A DNA stretch of 64,000 bases, from the NCBI GenBank assembly GCA_002493835.1, contig DLAA01000132.1, positions 8,732 through 72,731 on the forward strand, in the 5' to 3' direction. The translations under genes were made by a program, and so were the position numbers. This document shows, in pieces, positions 17,953 to 27,245 of the stretch; positions within the stretch are counted from its first letter, which is position 1; the number at the start of each line of letters is the position of its first letter. Under the pieces are notes generated by a model, which was not told where the DNA came from, searched no databases, and was given only the letters and a program-made list of their open reading frames with translations. The DNA is from Lachnospiraceae bacterium UBA7060 (GTDB lineage Bacteria; Bacillota; Clostridia; Lachnospirales; Lachnospiraceae).

Positions 17953-18830
17953 AGAAATATTTTTCCGGATATTATTTTGTGAAATTAATATGCCTGCTAA
18001 TGGTGGCAGGCATATTGTATCTTAATTGGGGGGAGACTGCGTATGCAGGAAATGATACCCCCTACCGGGAATCCAATCTCACCGGCACTTCCGACGAGAG
18101 GACAAATGTGGATCCGCCCGGGGCATCGGAGAATGCCGATGATCTGGCTGAATTGAATATTGCCAATACGGTGACGGTTACATACAACGATGGTAATGGT
18201 AATGTGAATGGCGCACTGCGGATTCTGGTGATCCTTACCTTAATTGCTATTGCACCGTCATTGATTATTATGTTAACCTCGTTTACGAGAATTATCATTG
18301 TTCTCCACTTTACGAGGCAGGCATTGAACACACAGACGGCTCCGCCGAACACAGTATTGATCGGTATAGCCTTGTTTTTGACGTTTTACGTTATGCAGCC
18401 GACAATGACTGCGGTCTATACGGAAGCGGTTGTTCCTTTCGAAGCGGGTGAACTGACGCAGGAGGAGGCTCTTACTGCTGCTGCAGCACCGATCAGGCAA
18501 TTTATGTACGGGCAGACCCAGAAGAGTGATGTGAATTTTTTTATGGATCTTTCCCGCACTGAGTGGAATGGCGAGTTAGATGATATTCCGATGAGTGTTC
18601 TTGTTCCAGCTTTTATCATTAATGAGCTGCGGACTGCCTTCATCATCGGTTTCCTGATTTATATTCCGTTTATTGTGATTGATATGGTGGTTGCTTCCAC
18701 GCTGATGAGTATGGGTATGATGATGCTGCCGCCGACCACGATCTCCATGCCTTTTAAGATTCTCCTATTTGTGCTTGCAGATGGATGGTATCTTGTGATA
18801 AAGGGTGTGGTGGAGAGCTTTTATTATTAA
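17949..18830 (+). CDS. fliP: Flagellar export gate protein FliP
   Basis: Core subunit of the export gate pore. The 293 residues include an N-terminal signal peptide typical of FliP (hydrophobic about 10-25, cleavage likely near TAYAG), a polar stretch, and the conserved transmembrane region (IMLTSFTRIIIVLHFTRQAL, then VLVPAFIINELRTAFIIGFL and MGMMMLPPTTISMPFKILLF). It begins inside the last codons of fliO and is followed by fliQ and fliR. Confidence 0.96.
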   Translation: MKKYFSGYYFVKLICLLMVAGILYLNWGETAYAGNDTPYRESNLTGTSDERTNVDPPGASENADDLAELNIANTVTVTYNDGNGNVNGALRILVILTLIAIAPSLIIMLTSFTRIIIVLHFTRQALNTQTAPPNTVLIGIALFLTFYVMQPTMTAVYTEAVVPFEAGELTQEEALTAAAAPIRQFMYGQTQKSDVNFFMDLSRTEWNGELDDIPMSVLVPAFIINELRTAFIIGFLIYIPFIVIDMVVASTLMSMGMMMLPPTTISMPFKILLFVLADGWYLVIKGVVESFYY

Positions 18831-18856
18831 ATCGAGGAAGGGTAGGGTGTAGGGGT

Positions 18857-19126
18857 ATGACAGTCAATGATGTCACAGCCATTGCCGAGGAGGCGATCTA
18901 TACGATTATTAAATGTGCCGCACCGATGCTTCTTGTATCCTTGATTGTAGGTCTGGCTGTGAGTATTTTTCAGACAGTTACATCTATTCAGGAGCAGACA
19001 CTGACATTTGTTCCGAAAGTTTTGGCAATTTTTTTGGCGTTGATCATTATGGGGCATTGGATCATGAATAATATGGTGGAATTTATGACGGGATTATGGA
19101 CAGATTTTAATCGCTTTATAAGATGA
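18857..19126 (+). CDS. fliQ: Flagellar export gate protein FliQ
   Basis: Export gate subunit of 89 residues with two membrane hairpin helices (about 15-38 and 52-75; APMLLVSLIVGLAVSIFQT and FVPKVLAIFLALIIMGHWI) and the conserved segment SIFQTVTSIQEQTLTFVPK. The open frame extends upstream into fliP, but FliQ is normally about 89 residues and the ATG at 18857 follows GTAGGGG, so this start is used. Confidence 0.95.
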   Translation: MTVNDVTAIAEEAIYTIIKCAAPMLLVSLIVGLAVSIFQTVTSIQEQTLTFVPKVLAIFLALIIMGHWIMNNMVEFMTGLWTDFNRFIR

Positions 19127-19156
19127 GGAACAGGGTATATTTAGGAAAGTGGCGCT

Positions 19157-19936
19157 ATGTTGGATATCAGCTTTAGTTATGAGGAGTTGGAATATTTTCT
19201 GTTGATTCTGGTGCGGGTTAGCTGCTTTATATACGTCGCTCCAATTTTCAGCATGTCAAATGTGCCGCAGAGAGTAAAGATAGGATTTAGCATTTTTCTT
19301 GCCTATCTGCTCTATCAGTCAGTTGATCACAACGAAGTGGTTTACAATACGCTTCTGGGCTATGCAATAATCGTAATGAAGGAAGCGCTAACAGGTTTCC
19401 TGATTGGATGGGGGGCACAGATATGCACAACAGTCACTTCTTTTGCGGGAAGCATTGCTGATATGGAGATTGGGCTGTCAATGGTGTCTCTGATGGATCC
19501 AACGACTAAGGAACAGGCCACCTTTACTGGTGTTTTTTATCAGTATATATTTATGCTTTTTATGCTCATTTCGGGTCTATACCAGTATCTTTTAGGAGCG
19601 CTGGCAGATACCTTTATTTTGATTCCGATCAATGGTGCGGTTTTTAAGTCGGAGGCGCTGCTTAAGTCAATACTCCTGTTTCTTGGAGATTATATTGCAA
19701 TAGGATTCCGCATTATTCTGCCGATTTTCTGTGCCATGATTTTTTTAAACTGCGTGCTTGGTGTGCTCGCCAAAGTGTCTCCACAGCTCAATATGTTCGC
19801 TGTAGGTATACAGTTCAAAGTGCTTGTGGGGCTTACAATTCTTTTTCTTTCTGTACGGATGCTGCCCGTGTTGTCGGACAATGTCTATACGCAGATGAAG
19901 AGGATGATCGTATCCTTTGTGGAGGGGATGGCGTGA
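19157..19936 (+). CDS. fliR: Flagellar export gate protein FliR
   Basis: Export gate subunit of 259 residues with six hydrophobic helices. The N-terminal part reads LEYFLLILVRVSCFIYVAPI; the conserved middle reads GFLIGWGAQICTTVTSFAGS with DMEIGLSMVSLMDP. FliR folds with FliP and FliQ into the helical pore complex. Its stop overlaps the GTG start of flhB by 4 nt. Confidence 0.95.
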   Translation: MLDISFSYEELEYFLLILVRVSCFIYVAPIFSMSNVPQRVKIGFSIFLAYLLYQSVDHNEVVYNTLLGYAIIVMKEALTGFLIGWGAQICTTVTSFAGSIADMEIGLSMVSLMDPTTKEQATFTGVFYQYIFMLFMLISGLYQYLLGALADTFILIPINGAVFKSEALLKSILLFLGDYIAIGFRIILPIFCAMIFLNCVLGVLAKVSPQLNMFAVGIQFKVLVGLTILFLSVRMLPVLSDNVYTQMKRMIVSFVEGMA

Positions 19937-21045
19937 TTTTACAGTATAATCTCCAGTTTTTTGCCAAGGACGGCCCCGGCGGAGAAAAAACCGAAGAACC
20001 TACTCACAAAAAGCTGTCTGATGCGCGAAACGAAGGGCAGGTAGCCAAGAGTAAGGAAGTGACCAGCGCTTTTGAGATGCTGACGGCTTTTTTGATGATT
20101 CGTTTTCTCGTGGAATATATGGGAACCGTTTTTGCTGGAAATATGTACAATATATATTCCCAGATTCCAGAGTATGTGAAGCAGTATAATGGAAAAATTC
20201 AATCCCAGACTTTTCGGATGCTCTTTATTGAATCGCTGCTAAGAATACTGCAGATTATTCTGCCGTTTTTGCTGGCTGGTTTTCTAGTTGCATTTATCAC
20301 CAATCTCTTGCAGGTAAAGTGGAAGATAACTACGAAACCGCTTCATCCGAAGTTTAGTAAGCTGAATCCGGTGAGTGGATTTAAACGATTTTTTTCTCCC
20401 AATTCACTGATTGAATTGTTAAAGTCTGTTTTGAAATTGACGCTGATCGGATATGTAGTATACGATTATCTGAAAAAAAATATGCCGCCGATCTTTCAGC
20501 TATATGATATTTCCCTTAATCAGGGCATTGCACAGGTAGGTATGCTTGTGATTAATCTGGGGATCAGGATCTCTCTATTTTACATGTTGATTGCAGCGGC
20601 GGATTTTGCTTACCAGAAGATTAAATTTAAAAAAGATATGAAGATGACCAAACAGGAGGTCAAGGATGAGTATAAAAACCAGGAAGGAGATCCACAGATC
20701 AAGAGCAAACAGCGTCAGAGGATGATGGAGGCCTCCCGGCGTCGTATGATGCAGAAGCTTCCTGAGGCGGATGTAGTTATCACAAACCCGACCCATTATG
20801 CTGTGGCTATCAAATACGAGCCGGAAGTCTATGACGCTCCCTACGTGGTGGCAAAAGGAGCAGACTATTTGGCACAAAAGATCAAGGATGTGGCAAAGGA
20901 GAACCACATCGAAATTGTAGAAAATAAGCCCCTGGCCCGTATGCTCTACGCCAATGTAGAAGTGGGGAGTGTGGTGCCGCCGGAACTGTATCAGGCTGTG
21001 GCGGAGGTGCTGGCTTTTGTTTACCATCTGCAGGGTAAAGTGTAA
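19933..21045 (+). CDS. flhB: Flagellar export switch protein FlhB
   Basis: Export gate protein that switches substrate class from hook to filament. The 370 residues comprise an N-terminal amphipathic start (LQFFAKDGPGGEKTEEPTHK), four membrane helices (about 35-215), a linker and the cytoplasmic domain with the autocleavage NPTH motif (VVITNPTHYAVAIKYE). The GTG start at 19933 overlaps fliR by 4 nt with GGAGGGG upstream. All key residues are present, so specificity switching should work. Confidence 0.97.
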   Translation: MILQYNLQFFAKDGPGGEKTEEPTHKKLSDARNEGQVAKSKEVTSAFEMLTAFLMIRFLVEYMGTVFAGNMYNIYSQIPEYVKQYNGKIQSQTFRMLFIESLLRILQIILPFLLAGFLVAFITNLLQVKWKITTKPLHPKFSKLNPVSGFKRFFSPNSLIELLKSVLKLTLIGYVVYDYLKKNMPPIFQLYDISLNQGIAQVGMLVINLGIRISLFYMLIAAADFAYQKIKFKKDMKMTKQEVKDEYKNQEGDPQIKSKQRQRMMEASRRRMMQKLPEADVVITNPTHYAVAIKYEPEVYDAPYVVAKGADYLAQKIKDVAKENHIEIVENKPLARMLYANVEVGSVVPPELYQAVAEVLAFVYHLQGKV

Positions 21046-21118
21046 TCATGTGTCAGCTTAACAGTGTCGGTGAAAATAGTGTTTGTTATTAAAAATACAG
21101 GATAGGAGGTGATACGCG

Positions 21119-23167
21119 ATGCAGAAGCAGAAATTGAAGATTGGAGATATTTTTGTTACATTATATGTGCTGGCAGCTTTTATCATGCTGATTGTGCCGA
21201 TTAAATCCGAGCTTTTGGATGTGCTTTTGGCTTGTAATATCGCGGTCGCCTTTACTATTATGTTTGGCTGTATGTTTGCCAACGAAGTATTGCAGATGTC
21301 CTTCTATCCGACGATTCTGCTCTTTACGACTATTTTTAGAATTGCGCTTAACGTTTCCTCCACCAGGTTGATTCTCTCGGAAGGAGATGCGGGAAATGTG
21401 GTGCAGACTTTCGGCGGATACGTTGGCGGCGGTAATCTTGTCATCGGTGTTTTGGTATTTATTATTTTGATTATCGTTCAGTTTATGATTATCAACAAAG
21501 GTTCTGAGCGTGTGGCTGAGGTAACTGCAAGATTTACGCTGGATGCTATGCCTGGTAAGCAGATGGCTATTGACGCTGACTTGAATACCGGAGCCATAAC
21601 GGATGAGGAGGCAAAGAGACGCAGGGATAAAATTCAGGAGGAGTCTACCTTTTTCGGTTCTATGGATGGTGCCGTGAAGTATGTTAAGGGAGACGCCACC
21701 GCAGGTTTGATTATTACTTTTATCAATATTGTGGGTGGTATTGCTTTCGGTGTGGTACAGCAGGGGCTGGAGATTGGTGAGGCGCTCAGTAAATATACAA
21801 TTTTGACGATCGGTGACGGTCTGGTGAGTCAGATTCCTTCTCTTTTGATCTCTCTTGCTACAGGTATTCTGGTCACTAAGGGTTCCAAGGAAGCGGATTT
21901 CGGTACAGTGTTGATCAGTCAGCTTTTTGGTGCTCCTAAAGTAATGTATTTGGTGGGGGCGGTTTTGGCTTTTCTCGGAATTGTTACCCCTCTTAACGCA
22001 GTGGTGTTTGTAGGTCTTGGTTTGATTTTTGTTGTGGTTGGCAGGGTGATGGCCGGTACCATAGAGACAGCGGAGATTGAACATGAGGCTGATGAGGAGG
22101 AAGCGGCCGCAGAGGAGATCAGGCAGCCGGAAAACGTCACCTCTCTCCTACAGGTGGATCCTATCGAACTGGAATTCGGTTACGGCATCATTCCATTAGC
22201 GGATGTTAACCAGGGCGGGGATCTTTTGGACCGCGTGGTTATGATCAGAAGACAGATCGCTCTGGAACTTGGTACGGTGGTGCCGATTATTCGTCTTCGT
22301 GATAACATACAGTTGAATCCAAACCAATATATTATTAAGATAAAAGGGGTACAAGTCAGCGAGGGTGAGATTTTGTTCGATCACTATATGGCCATGAATC
22401 CTGGCTATGTGGAGGAGGAGATCACTGGTATTCCAACTTTTGAACCGTCCTTCCACCTTCCTGCCATTTGGATTACAGAAGGCCAGAGAGAGCGTGCGGA
22501 GAGTATGGGTTATACGGTGGTAGACCCGCCTTCTATTATTGCAACACATTTGACGGAGATCATCAGGCAGTATATTTCAGAGCTTCTCACCAGGCAGGAT
22601 GTACAGAGCCTCGTGGATAACTTAAAGGAGACCAATCCATCTCTTGTGGAGGAGCTTTATCCAAAGCTTCTGGGACTTGGTGAAATTCAGAAAGTATTGC
22701 AGAATCTTCTGAAAGAGGGCATATCTATCAGAGATCTGCTTACTATATTTGAGACATTGGCGGATTATGCCACTACCACCAGAGATACCGATATTCTGAC
22801 GGAATACGTCAGACAAAGCTTAAAGCGTGCAATCTCCGGCAAGTTTTTCCCGGCTAATGAGACCACCAGTGTTGTAACCTTGGATCCGAAGCTGGAACAG
22901 GAGATTATGGCCAGCGTTAAGCAGACGGAGCAAGGGGCATATTTGACGCTGGATCCGGCGAAGACTAAGAGTATTATGGATTCTCTTAGCATTGAGGTCA
23001 AGAAATTAGAAGACCTTGGCAAGATACCGCTTGTAATTACATCTCCTATTGTGCGGGCTTATTTTAAGAAGCTGACAGAGGATTACTATAAGGATCTGGT
23101 TGTTGTGTCTTACAATGAGGTGGAGTCTACCGTTGAATTACAGTCAGTTGGGATGGTGACAGCATAA
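21119..23167 (+). CDS. flhA: Flagellar export gate protein FlhA
   Basis: Largest gate protein: 682 residues with about eight N-terminal membrane helices and a C-terminal cytoplasmic chaperone-docking domain (about 340-682). Conserved FHIPEP-family stretches are visible (RIALNVSSTRLIL, ERVAEVTARFTLDAMPGKQM, and the loop EEAKRRRDKIQEESTFFGSM). The ATG follows AGGAGGTGATACG. Its TAA overlaps the flhF ATG by one base. Confidence 0.97.
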   Translation: MQKQKLKIGDIFVTLYVLAAFIMLIVPIKSELLDVLLACNIAVAFTIMFGCMFANEVLQMSFYPTILLFTTIFRIALNVSSTRLILSEGDAGNVVQTFGGYVGGGNLVIGVLVFIILIIVQFMIINKGSERVAEVTARFTLDAMPGKQMAIDADLNTGAITDEEAKRRRDKIQEESTFFGSMDGAVKYVKGDATAGLIITFINIVGGIAFGVVQQGLEIGEALSKYTILTIGDGLVSQIPSLLISLATGILVTKGSKEADFGTVLISQLFGAPKVMYLVGAVLAFLGIVTPLNAVVFVGLGLIFVVVGRVMAGTIETAEIEHEADEEEAAAEEIRQPENVTSLLQVDPIELEFGYGIIPLADVNQGGDLLDRVVMIRRQIALELGTVVPIIRLRDNIQLNPNQYIIKIKGVQVSEGEILFDHYMAMNPGYVEEEITGIPTFEPSFHLPAIWITEGQRERAESMGYTVVDPPSIIATHLTEIIRQYISELLTRQDVQSLVDNLKETNPSLVEELYPKLLGLGEIQKVLQNLLKEGISIRDLLTIFETLADYATTTRDTDILTEYVRQSLKRAISGKFFPANETTSVVTLDPKLEQEIMASVKQTEQGAYLTLDPAKTKSIMDSLSIEVKKLEDLGKIPLVITSPIVRAYFKKLTEDYYKDLVVVSYNEVESTVELQSVGMVTA

Positions 23168-24399
23168 TGATAATCAAAAAATTTACCGCAAAAACTGAGA
23201 AAGAAGCGATTGAAAGCGCCAGGGACGAGCTGGGGGAAGGCGTTGTTGTGATGAATGTCAAGCCCGTGAAAAACAGGGGCTTTTTCGCATTTTTAAAATC
23301 CCCCATGGTAGAGGTTACGGTGGCTTTGGAGGAGGAGAGCGAAAAATATACTGCGGCGGTATCTGCCATCAACAGTGTGATTGCGTCAAGCCAGATGAAG
23401 GAGGAGGAACAGGTAAAAGAAACGCCTGTAACGGAAAACGCAGGAAAGAAGGATTCGAACAGTGCTATAGAAGAGAAGCTGGATAGTCTGCAGTCTCTTT
23501 TAGAGCAGCAGCTGCAAAAGCCTGATGAGGAGAGAGAAGAGAAGGAGAAAGAAAAAGAGAAAGAGAAAGAGGTTCCTCAGGAAGAGAAGGCAGAGGAGAC
23601 TGAGACTGACAAATTTATGCGTCTATTGCATGATACCATGCTGGATAACGAGGTGGATGAAAAGTATGCTCAGGAGATCATTGATGAAATTGAGCTGGTA
23701 AATAAGCCAAATATTCCCTTTGACTATGCGCTCGCAAATATCTATCAAAAGATGATACTTAAATTTGGTAAGCCTGCCGGCATTGAGCCGGCCGCAAATG
23801 GGATCAAGCTTGTGTTTTTTATCGGGCCTACGGGAGTGGGAAAGACTACCACGATTGCCAAGATTGCTTCGAAGTTTCGTGTGGATGAGAAAAAGAAAGT
23901 GGCGCTTCTCACAGCGGACACCTACCGTATTGCAGCAGCAGAGCAGCTTCGAACTTACGCGAATATTTTGGAGGTGCCTTTCCGTGTAATTTATACGGTG
24001 GAGGAGATAGGAAAGGCTTTAGAGGATTTTAGAGGTTATGACTATATAATGATCGATACAGCGGGGCATTCCCATCAGAATAGTACGCAAAAAGATAACA
24101 TGCGTAATATTATACATGCCGTGGATGACAAAGTAGAGAAGGAGGTTCATCTTGTTTTAAGTGCAACAACAAAATACCGGGATCTGATTAGTATTGCGGA
24201 TTCCTACAGAGAGATGGCAGATTATAAGCTTATTTTTACGAAACTGGATGAGACGACGACGTTGGGAAATCTGTTGAATCTGCGCCTCTATACAGGAGCT
24301 TCGCTGTCCTATGTGACCTGCGGGCAGAATGTGCCGGACGACATTGAGGATTTTAATCCGCAAAAGACAGTTAAGAGATTGCTCGGGGGAAAGAACTAA
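23167..24399 (+). CDS. flhF: Signal-recognition-like GTPase FlhF
   Basis: SRP-type GTPase that places flagella and acts with FlhG. The 410-residue product has the N-terminal basic B domain (MIIKKFTAKTEKEAIESARD), a highly charged region with an EK run (about 115-150), the N domain, and the G domain with G1 GPTGVGKTTT (about 220-229), TADTYRIAAAEQLRTYA and DTAGHSHQN. The last reads AGHS rather than the common AGRS. It is followed by flhG. Confidence 0.95.
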   Translation: MIIKKFTAKTEKEAIESARDELGEGVVVMNVKPVKNRGFFAFLKSPMVEVTVALEEESEKYTAAVSAINSVIASSQMKEEEQVKETPVTENAGKKDSNSAIEEKLDSLQSLLEQQLQKPDEEREEKEKEKEKEKEVPQEEKAEETETDKFMRLLHDTMLDNEVDEKYAQEIIDEIELVNKPNIPFDYALANIYQKMILKFGKPAGIEPAANGIKLVFFIGPTGVGKTTTIAKIASKFRVDEKKKVALLTADTYRIAAAEQLRTYANILEVPFRVIYTVEEIGKALEDFRGYDYIMIDTAGHSHQNSTQKDNMRNIIHAVDDKVEKEVHLVLSATTKYRDLISIADSYREMADYKLIFTKLDETTTLGNLLNLRLYTGASLSYVTCGQNVPDDIEDFNPQKTVKRLLGGKN

Positions 24400-24420
24400 G
24401 GATTAAGAAGGAGGCCTAAT

Positions 24421-25296
24421 GTGGATCAGGCTGAACAATTGAGAAGGATAATTAAGGGAAGCGCTCCGCAGAGGCGACCTCTCGCCAGAGTTATCACTGT
24501 TACAAGCGGCAAGGGGGGAGTTGGAAAGTCAAACACAGCGATCAATCTCGCTATACAATTTCGCAGAATGGGACAGAAGGTCATTATTTTAGATGCGGAT
24601 TTCGGACTTGCCAATATAGAGATCATGTTCGGGGCAGTGCCTAAACATAACTTATGTGATTTAATATATCAAAGAATGGGTATTAAAGATATCATCACCT
24701 GGGGTCCCATGGAAGTTGGTTTTATATCTGGCGGTTCCGGGATTTCGGGCATGTCCAATCTGAATCGAGATGAACTGAGCTATATCGTAGAAAGTCTGTC
24801 AGAGCTTGATGAGATAGCTGATACCATTATTGTGGATACCAGTGCGGGAATTGCTGATGCGGTGTTGGAGTTTCTGGTTGCCAGCGGAGAGATTCTACTT
24901 GTAACGACACCGGAACCTACTTCCATTACCGATTCCTATTCGCTTTTGAAAGCGCTGGGCCGGAACCCTCATTTTCGGCCGGAGATGACACAGATACGTG
25001 TAATTGCTAATAAAGTGTCGGATGCGAACGAGGCACGTGCGTTATATGCAAAACTGGAGACCGTGGTAAATAAGTATCTTAAAGTGCCGATTTCTTATTT
25101 GGGGATGATTCCTCAGGATCCTCAGCTGGCAAGGGCTGTTATGCAGCAGATGCCGGTATCTTTGGATAATCCGAAAGCCCGGGCTGCTGTGGCTTATGAG
25201 ATTTTGGCGGCGAAGCTGACGAATAGAGAACTGAACAAAACGATTCCGAGGCGTGGTATGGCGGAATTCTTTTCTTATATTATGTCAAAAAAATAG
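24421..25296 (+). CDS. flhG: MinD-like ATPase FlhG (YlxH)
   Basis: ParA/MinD-family ATPase controlling flagellar number through FlhF. The 291 residues start with a basic, FlhF-activating N-terminal region (DQAEQLRRII), then deviant Walker A SGKGGVGKSN (about 29-38), switch motifs DADFGLANIEIMFG and DTSAGI, and a C-terminal amphipathic membrane-targeting region (MAEFFSYIMSKK). The start is GTG at 24421, with AGGAGGC upstream. Confidence 0.93.
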   Translation: MDQAEQLRRIIKGSAPQRRPLARVITVTSGKGGVGKSNTAINLAIQFRRMGQKVIILDADFGLANIEIMFGAVPKHNLCDLIYQRMGIKDIITWGPMEVGFISGGSGISGMSNLNRDELSYIVESLSELDEIADTIIVDTSAGIADAVLEFLVASGEILLVTTPEPTSITDSYSLLKALGRNPHFRPEMTQIRVIANKVSDANEARALYAKLETVVNKYLKVPISYLGMIPQDPQLARAVMQQMPVSLDNPKARAAVAYEILAAKLTNRELNKTIPRRGMAEFFSYIMSKK

Positions 25297-25336
25297 AAGG
25301 CTGTGAAGCTGACGCGGGATGAAAGAGGGAAAACAT

Positions 25337-26062
25337 ATGGCGGAATTATTGTCAAAATATGTGGCAGCTGACAGTGAGGTGGAGCTGCGGGCGATAGAGA
25401 AGGATCATGAGCAGACGAAGGATAAAGTGACTAGATCCCATCGGAGCAGAGTACTTCACATTCTTTCGGAGAATCGGCTTGAGATTGCCATGCCGATTGA
25501 GAACGGGAAGCTGATTCTTCTGCCGGTGAATGGCAGATATGATATGTATTTTTACGGAGATAATGTAGTTTACCAGTGTAATGCACAGGTGGTGGATAGG
25601 TACCGCCTTAACGGCCAGTATGTACTGGTGATGGATCTGACCAGCAATCTTCGCAATTACCAGAGAAGAGAGTATTATCGGTTCAGCTGTGCGCTGGAGA
25701 TGGATTCCAGGCAGATTGGTGAGGAGGAGCTCTCCATTGCAGCGCAGAAGGAACTTCTGCCTGAACTTCCACTGAAGAGCAGCGTAATTGTGGATATCAG
25801 TGGTGGCGGGCTTAGGTTTGCCGCATATTATGCCTATGAGGTGAACAGCCTGATTTTGTGTGTATATCATCTGACTGTGGAAGGAAGGGAAAAAGAATAC
25901 AGGCTGGTGGGGAGAGTGCTGGCGGTGAATGAGGTGGAGAATACACCGGGTGTATATGACCACCGTGTACAATATGTCAATGTGGACCCCCAGGATAGAG
26001 AGGAGATTATCCAGTATATTTTTGACGAGGCAAGAAAGAGTCACAAAAAGATAGATTACTGA
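25337..26062 (+). CDS. PilZ-domain flagellar brake protein (YcgR/YpfA-like)
   Basis: A 241-residue two-domain protein: an N-terminal YcgR-like beta domain (about 1-95) and a C-terminal PilZ domain. The c-di-GMP-binding RxxxR-type motif is visible as QRREYYRF (about 102-109), with the second motif DISGGGLRF (about 150). Such proteins slow the motor when c-di-GMP is high. The ATG at 25337 follows AAAGAGGG; an ATG 18 nt upstream has no SD. Its place between flhG and cheB supports a motility role, although its motor partner cannot be told from sequence. Confidence 0.85.
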   Translation: MAELLSKYVAADSEVELRAIEKDHEQTKDKVTRSHRSRVLHILSENRLEIAMPIENGKLILLPVNGRYDMYFYGDNVVYQCNAQVVDRYRLNGQYVLVMDLTSNLRNYQRREYYRFSCALEMDSRQIGEEELSIAAQKELLPELPLKSSVIVDISGGGLRFAAYYAYEVNSLILCVYHLTVEGREKEYRLVGRVLAVNEVENTPGVYDHRVQYVNVDPQDREEIIQYIFDEARKSHKKIDY

Positions 26063-26113
26063 TGATGAATGGAGCAGATGTTTACAAACAGAGAGGAGGT
26101 TTAGGCTAAAATT

Positions 26114-27244
26114 ATGAAAAATATACTGCTTGTTGACGACTCTGCACTCATGAGAAGGGTACTCTGTGATATAATAGAGTCAGATAAACGATTCCGAGTA
26201 CAAGATCGTGCGGTGAATGGCTTGGATGCACTGAGTATGCTTAGTAGGAAAAAGTATGATGCGGTGATCCTGGATATCAATATGCCACAGATGAATGGAC
26301 TTGAGCTTTTAAGAGAACTGCAGAAACGCAGGATTTCGGCGAAGGTTATTGTGGCAAGTACAGACACCAAGGATGGCGCGAAGGTTACGCTGGATGCTTT
26401 GGAACTGGGGGCGCTTGATTTTATCCATAAGCCGACCAGTGCCTTGGATTGTCGAGACAGTGAGTTCAGGCAGCATTTTTTGCAGATTCTGGAGGCGGTG
26501 ACGGAAGCAATTCCTTTGGAACAGCCGCAGAAGCCTGTTCAGAAGGAGCCCGTAAAGCCAAAATTCAGTTCTTTAAAGAGCCCCATGGTGAGAACAGCTC
26601 CTGCTCCGGAGCGTGCGGAGAAGAAGGAGCCGACACCATCCTTTGGAAAAGCGGTCTATGATTCAGGCAGCCAAATAGTGGCGCTGGCAAGTTCTACGGG
26701 AGGTCCCAAGGCTTTGCAGGCTGTGATTCCAAGACTTCCGGCAAATCTGAAAGCACCAGTAGTGATCGTGCAGCATATGCCGCCCAATTTTACGGCTTCC
26801 CTGGCGGAAAGGCTGAATTCCTTGAGTGAAATCAATGTGAAGGAGGCAGCGGAGGGAGATGTAGTTCTGCCCGGCAACGTCTATATTTCTAAAGGAGGCA
26901 AGCACCTGAATATTGTCGGCTCAGCGGGTAAGTATACGATCCATTACACCGACGAACCGAGTCGGGAAGGTGTGAAGCCATGTGCGAATTATATGTACGA
27001 ATCTCTGATGGACAGCAAATTTGATCGAATTGTATGCGTTGTTATGACAGGGATGGGAGCAGACGGTACAGTGGGAATCCAGCATCTGAAAGAAAAGAAG
27101 AAAATACATGTGATTGTCCAGGAGGCGAGTACCTGCGCGGTTTACGGGATGCCAAAAAGTGTTGTCAATGCAGGACTTGCGACCCAGACGGTGCCGCTTG
27201 ACCAGATCGCCCAGGAGATCACGACGAACGTGGGGGTAAAATAA
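26114..27244 (+). CDS. cheB: Chemotaxis protein-glutamate methylesterase CheB
   Basis: Receiver plus methylesterase/deamidase that resets chemoreceptors. The 376 residues contain a receiver (DD 8-9, phospho-acceptor Asp54 in ILDINMP, Lys in FIHKP), a linker (about 135-185) and the catalytic domain with a Ser-His-Asp triad: SSTGGPKAL, VQHMPPNFT and MTGMGADG. No cheR methyltransferase is seen in the window, so its partner must be encoded elsewhere. Confidence 0.95.
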   Translation: MKNILLVDDSALMRRVLCDIIESDKRFRVQDRAVNGLDALSMLSRKKYDAVILDINMPQMNGLELLRELQKRRISAKVIVASTDTKDGAKVTLDALELGALDFIHKPTSALDCRDSEFRQHFLQILEAVTEAIPLEQPQKPVQKEPVKPKFSSLKSPMVRTAPAPERAEKKEPTPSFGKAVYDSGSQIVALASSTGGPKALQAVIPRLPANLKAPVVIVQHMPPNFTASLAERLNSLSEINVKEAAEGDVVLPGNVYISKGGKHLNIVGSAGKYTIHYTDEPSREGVKPCANYMYESLMDSKFDRIVCVVMTGMGADGTVGIQHLKEKKKIHVIVQEASTCAVYGMPKSVVNAGLATQTVPLDQIAQEITTNVGVK

Positions 27245-27245
27245 T

